17,048 nucleotides of DNA from positions 1-17,048 of the forward strand of contig JANNEO010000149.1 of NCBI GenBank assembly GCA_031378805.1, in the 5' to 3' direction. Made by a program: the position numbers and the translations under genes. The stretch comes from JADCCX01 sp031378805 (GTDB lineage Bacteria > Pseudomonadota > Alphaproteobacteria > Rhizobiales > Beijerinckiaceae). The notes beneath the pieces are model-generated. The model was not told where the DNA came from and did no database searches. It worked only from the letters and a program-made list of their open reading frames with translations. Shown here in pieces: positions 14,250 through 17,048 of the stretch. The stretch's first letter is position 1; each line of letters begins with the position of its first letter.

Positions 14250-15848
14250 TCAGGCTTGATTCAAGGCCTCCAGAGTCTCTGGCGTGTCGACATCGTTGAG
14301 CACCGCCGCATCGTCGATTACCACCTCGATCACGTCGCCATCCGCCGCATCCAGCAGCTTGCGCGCGCCCATGTCACCTTCGAGGCTCATCACAGCCTCG
14401 AACAGGGCGCGTCCGATAAGAATGGGATTGCCGCGCTGACCGCCGACCATCGGCACCACGGCTTTTGCCAGGGGATTGTCGGCAAAAGCCACAAGCAACC
14501 GGTTGATGATGGCAGGCGTGACATGCGGCATGTCCCCCAGCAGGATCAGCGCACCCGCCGAAGACTCCGGCACGGCGGCGATGCCGACCTTCAATGATGT
14601 CGCCATGCCCCGTGCAAAGTCCGGGTTCTGCACGCAATGCGTGTCGATGCCCTGCAGCGCAAGGCTCACCTTGGTCGCGTCATGGCCCATCACCGTGATG
14701 AGAGGCCCCGCGTTGGACGCCGCTGCTGCCTCGTGCGTATAGCGCACCAGTGGCTTGTCGCCCAGCAGCGCCGTCATCTTGGCTCCGCCCATGCGTGTGC
14801 CCTTGCCTGCAGCCAGCACAACGGCTGCAACCTGCGGATGGGTGACGCTGTCGGGATCACGCGGCTGCGGACGCGAGATGATTTCCATCAGCAAGCCGCC
14901 GACACCCATGCCCCTGATGTCCGCAGGTGTCACCTTGAGATCGGCGATCAGGCGCTCCAGCACCCAGTCGAAACCGTTCTCTTTCGGCGAGCGCGCACAG
15001 CCCGGTGCGCCGATGACCGGACGTCCGTCCAGGGTTCCCAGCATCAGCAAATTGCCCGGATCGACCGGCATACCGAGATGGATCACCTGGCCGCCTGCAG
15101 CCTCCAGGGCGGCAGGGATGACATCACGCCGGTCCGTGATCGCCGAGGCACCGAAGATGATGGTGATATCCGCGCCCAGTGCCCGTGCCCGAGGCAGCAC
15201 TTCCGCCAGATCCTCCACGGTGTGATGCACGCGTATGTCGCACAGGCGTTCCGAGAAACCGAGATTTTCGAGCCTGTCGTCCAGAACCCTCAGCGTCTTG
15301 TCCACGACCGATGACTTGAGGCCCGGCATCAAGGTCGAGAACACCGCGACTTTCTTTGTGGAGAAAGGCGCGATGCGGATGGCACCCGCTCCAGCCAGCA
15401 TCGCCTGCTCGACACACCTGCCAGCCACGGCGAAGGGGATGATCTTGACCGTAGCCACCATCTCGCCCGCGCCGACGCGCTTGTGGTTCGCCAGCGTGGC
15501 AAGCGTGATGGCCTCGTCGACTGCGTTCACGGCATCGATCCTGGCAGCGTCGAGCAGCAGAACTCCAGGGCTTGCCGCGAAGAGGTTGACGCGCCCCGTG
15601 AAGGGGTTCTCCGCGATCACCTCAATGTCGATGATGGCACCGGCAAGGCGTCGTGCCGCATCATCCTCCGTCAGGTCACCTGCATCGAGGCGTGCGACCG
15701 TGACCTCGGCAACACCCGCCTTGAGCATCGCTTCAACATGGTCAGCAGCGACGACCGTGCCTTTGCGGAGCACAAGCTCGCCTTCCTTCAACGCATGGGC
15801 CAGCGTGCCGCCAACTGCCTCTCGCGTGGGTACAGGTCCAAACCTCAC
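14250..15848 (-). CDS. Molybdopterin-binding domain fused to MocA-like nucleotidyltransferase
   Basis: Predicted 532-residue two-domain cytosolic protein. Residues about 1-335 are a MoeA/MogA-like molybdopterin-binding region (IIFGASAITDRRDVIPAAL near 240). Residues about 340-532 are an NTP-transferase domain: AVVLAAGKGTRMGG...K, then LILLGDMPHVT and GQRGNPILIG. The LAAG loop and the GDMP and RGNP forms are those of MocA (CTP, molybdopterin cytosine dinucleotide) rather than MobA (LAGG, GTP). It thus likely makes the cofactor of a xanthine-dehydrogenase-family enzyme such as CO dehydrogenase; none is in the window. The GTG start at 15848 overlaps the XdhC stop as GTGA and gives MRFGPVP; the frame stays open to 16049 inside the XdhC gene, but that stretch is antiparallel-frame overlap with no family resemblance. 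Similar genes are often misnamed as isoprenoid kinases. Confidence 0.9.
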   Translation of the reverse strand: MRFGPVPTREAVGGTLAHALKEGELVLRKGTVVAADHVEAMLKAGVAEVTVARLDAGDLTEDDAARRLAGAIIDIEVIAENPFTGRVNLFAASPGVLLLDAARIDAVNAVDEAITLATLANHKRVGAGEMVATVKIIPFAVAGRCVEQAMLAGAGAIRIAPFSTKKVAVFSTLMPGLKSSVVDKTLRVLDDRLENLGFSERLCDIRVHHTVEDLAEVLPRARALGADITIIFGASAITDRRDVIPAALEAAGGQVIHLGMPVDPGNLLMLGTLDGRPVIGAPGCARSPKENGFDWVLERLIADLKVTPADIRGMGVGGLLMEIISRPQPRDPDSVTHPQVAAVVLAAGKGTRMGGAKMTALLGDKPLVRYTHEAAAASNAGPLITVMGHDATKVSLALQGIDTHCVQNPDFARGMATSLKVGIAAVPESSAGALILLGDMPHVTPAIINRLLVAFADNPLAKAVVPMVGGQRGNPILIGRALFEAVMSLEGDMGARKLLDAADGDVIEVVIDDAAVLNDVDTPETLEALNQA

Positions 15849-16546
15849 GCGGGCGACCCCTTGCGCAAGGCGGCCACAATCTCGCCCAGGATGGCAACGG
15901 CGATTTCCGCCGGACTGACAGCGCCGATATCGAGGCCAATGGGCGCGTGGATACGAGCGATGGCATCGGGCGCCAACCCGGCAGCCTGCAATCTGACGAC
16001 ACGGGCCGCATGGGTTTTCCGGCTGCCCAACGCGCCGATGTAGAAACATTCAGCCCTGAGCGCATGTTCCAGCGCGGGATCATCGATCTTGGGATCATGG
16101 GTCAGCGCCACGAAGGCCGTGTAGCGATCCACGCCGAGCGGCGGCAACGCCACGTCTGGCCAGTCCGCGATCAGCGGCACATCGGGGAAGCGTTCCGGCG
16201 TGGCAAAGGCCGTGCGCGGGTCCACGACAGTCAGGTCGAGTCCCAGCACCTTGGCGACGGGCACCATGGCCTGCGAGATGTGAACAGCGCCAGTGACCAC
16301 CACCTTGACCGGAGGCACATGCACCGTAAGGAACAGCTTGCGTCCATCCAGCTCCACCATGGCGCTTTTGCCATGGCGGATAGCACCCGCCACCGCCTCG
16401 CCCAGCGCTGTGCCAGCCAGCGGCAGCCTGGCGAGATCAGCGGCCTTCACCACGCTGGCCTCACCCGTCTCCATGTCTGTGACAAGTGCCACGGCCCGCC
16501 GCGCCGCACGCTCCGTATTCAGGCTGGCGAGGAGATCGAGCCTCAC
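15845..16546 (-). CDS. XdhC family protein, C-terminal (Rossmann) domain
   Basis: Predicted 233-residue protein holding the XdhC C-terminal half. Residues about 80-225 form a Rossmann fold: VVVTGAVHISQAMVPVAK (83-99), LTVVDPRTAFATPERFP (105-121), FVALTHDPKIDDPAL, GALGSRKTHAAR (171-182) and IHAPIGLDIGAVSPAEIAVAI (199-219). XdhC proteins bind molybdenum cofactor, guide its sulfuration and hand it to xanthine-dehydrogenase-family enzymes. The GTG start at 16546 overlaps the previous stop as GTGA, and its own stop overlaps the next GTG in the same way, so all three are likely translated in a coupled fashion. Upstream ATG at 16603 lies inside the previous gene and is rejected. Cofactor-binding residues were not checked against a structure. 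Confidence 0.92.
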   Translation of the reverse strand: MRLDLLASLNTERAARRAVALVTDMETGEASVVKAADLARLPLAGTALGEAVAGAIRHGKSAMVELDGRKLFLTVHVPPVKVVVTGAVHISQAMVPVAKVLGLDLTVVDPRTAFATPERFPDVPLIADWPDVALPPLGVDRYTAFVALTHDPKIDDPALEHALRAECFYIGALGSRKTHAARVVRLQAAGLAPDAIARIHAPIGLDIGAVSPAEIAVAILGEIVAALRKGSPA

Positions 16547-16866
16547 GTCACCGGCTCCACATAGACGCTGATTGTGCCGCCGCAGGAAAGACCCACACGC
16601 CACGCCGTCTCATCCGCCACGCCGAAGGACAACGTCTTCGCTTTCCCCGTCTCGATCACATCAAGAGCCTCGCTGACGACAGCGCCCTCGACACAGCCGC
16701 CGGAGACCGAGCCCAGAAAGTTGCCTTCCGCGTCGATCACCAGATGCGAGCCGACCGGGCGCGGCGCGGACCCCCAGGTCTCAATCACGGTGGCCATTGC
16801 CACCCCTCGGCCCGCGCGACGCCAGGCTTCGGCGGTGGAAAGGATGTCGCTGTCGGTGGTGAGCAT
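16543..16866 (-). CDS. XdhC/CoxI family protein, N-terminal domain only
   Basis: Predicted 107-residue protein equal to the N-terminal domain of XdhC/CoxI: TWGSAPRPVGSHLVIDAEG, then GSVSGGCVEGAVVSEAL (Cys58) and GLSCGGTISVYVEP (Cys95), the paired conserved cysteine-glycine motifs. In single-chain homologues this domain precedes the Rossmann half encoded by the next gene, so the two chains probably act together. ATG at 16866 has AGGA about six to seven bases upstream; that ribosome site overlaps the TAG stop of the toxin-like gene before it (nine bases between stop and start). Confidence 0.92.
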   Translation of the reverse strand: MLTTDSDILSTAEAWRRAGRGVAMATVIETWGSAPRPVGSHLVIDAEGNFLGSVSGGCVEGAVVSEALDVIETGKAKTLSFGVADETAWRVGLSCGGTISVYVEPVT

Positions 16867-16875
16867 TGGGCTATC

Positions 16876-17048
16876 CTAGAGTTTCAGTTTCGACGGATCG
16901 CGCGACGCGTTCCAGAAACGAAGGACGTCAACACGACGATCTGTTTCATCCACTTTGTAAATGATCCAGAACTTCGTGCGACGCGAGACATGAAACAAAC
17001 GACCGCGGTAAGGGGGACCGGACTGCCAGAACCAAGTGTAACGGAGCG
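16876..17048 (-). CDS. RelE/ParE-superfamily toxin, C-terminal part only
   Basis: The last 56 codons of a minus-strand gene that enters from the right edge; two bases at the edge belong to an incomplete codon. The reading is RYTWFWQSGPPYRGRLFHVSRR, then FWIIYKVDETDRRVDVLRFWN and ASRDPSKLKL, ending in TAG. Its later strand pattern and the LRFWNASRDP close are typical of RelE/ParE toxins, which act as mRNA interferases or gyrase poisons. The antitoxin, if present, would lie upstream outside the window. The stop is nine bases before the XdhC N-domain ATG, so the two may share a transcript. Confidence 0.75.
   Translation of the reverse strand, partial: LRYTWFWQSGPPYRGRLFHVSRRTKFWIIYKVDETDRRVDVLRFWNASRDPSKLKL

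Noticed and set aside
15849..16049. N-terminal extension of the molybdopterin-binding fusion
   Set aside because: It lies in another frame of the XdhC gene and does not resemble either domain; the GTG in the GTGA overlap is the better start.

Overview
The window looks like chromosome of an alphaproteobacterium, most likely of the order Hyphomicrobiales (Rhizobiales). The reasons are high GC content, a short outer-membrane barrel protein with the lead-in typical of that order, an Agrobacterium-type iron-sulfur photolyase, a four-gene Anbu cluster, and split XdhC genes followed by a MocA-like fusion. There is no rRNA, tRNA, insertion sequence, phage gene or CRISPR array. The genus cannot be named from the sequence alone.

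Layout. (1) 1-381, minus: 5' part of an outer-membrane barrel protein, then a 364-base gap with a TATAAT -10 box and a REP-like nested palindrome. (2) 746-4925, minus: a compact operon transcribed from high to low coordinate: circularly permuted ATP-grasp protein, alpha-E (DUF403) protein, transglutaminase-like protease, Anbu proteasome-like peptidase. This is the recognised Anbu neighbourhood, thought to make and/or break peptide bonds on an unknown substrate. (3) 5093-8531, minus: SDR-fold protein, DUF2256 zinc-finger protein, FeS photolyase (the last two overlap by ATGA), then the tRNA uridine hydroxylase TrhO. The SDR has lost two of its catalytic residues. (4) 8532-9017: a 486-base divergent intergenic region. 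(5) 9018-13744, plus: a Cys-rich TackOD1-type regulatory protein with receiver-like and GGDEF-like (degenerate) parts, a membrane GT2 polysaccharide synthase with the processive D, DxD, ED, QxxRW motifs, and an HlyD-type membrane-fusion protein. A 62-codon gene lies antisense between the first two. (6) 13810-14148, minus: a small secreted protein whose 3' end is tandemly duplicated. (7) 14250-16866, minus: XdhC N-terminal domain protein, XdhC C-terminal domain protein and a molybdopterin-binding/MocA-like fusion, joined by two GTGA overlaps. A RelE/ParE-type toxin (3' part only) sits directly upstream and runs off the window.

The strongest candidate for an under-described system is region 5. 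A zinc-ribbon protein built of signalling-like domains sits with a synthase and an inner-membrane/periplasm adaptor, which suggests a regulated exopolysaccharide export machine of unknown product. The second is the Anbu operon, whose cluster is known but whose substrate is not.
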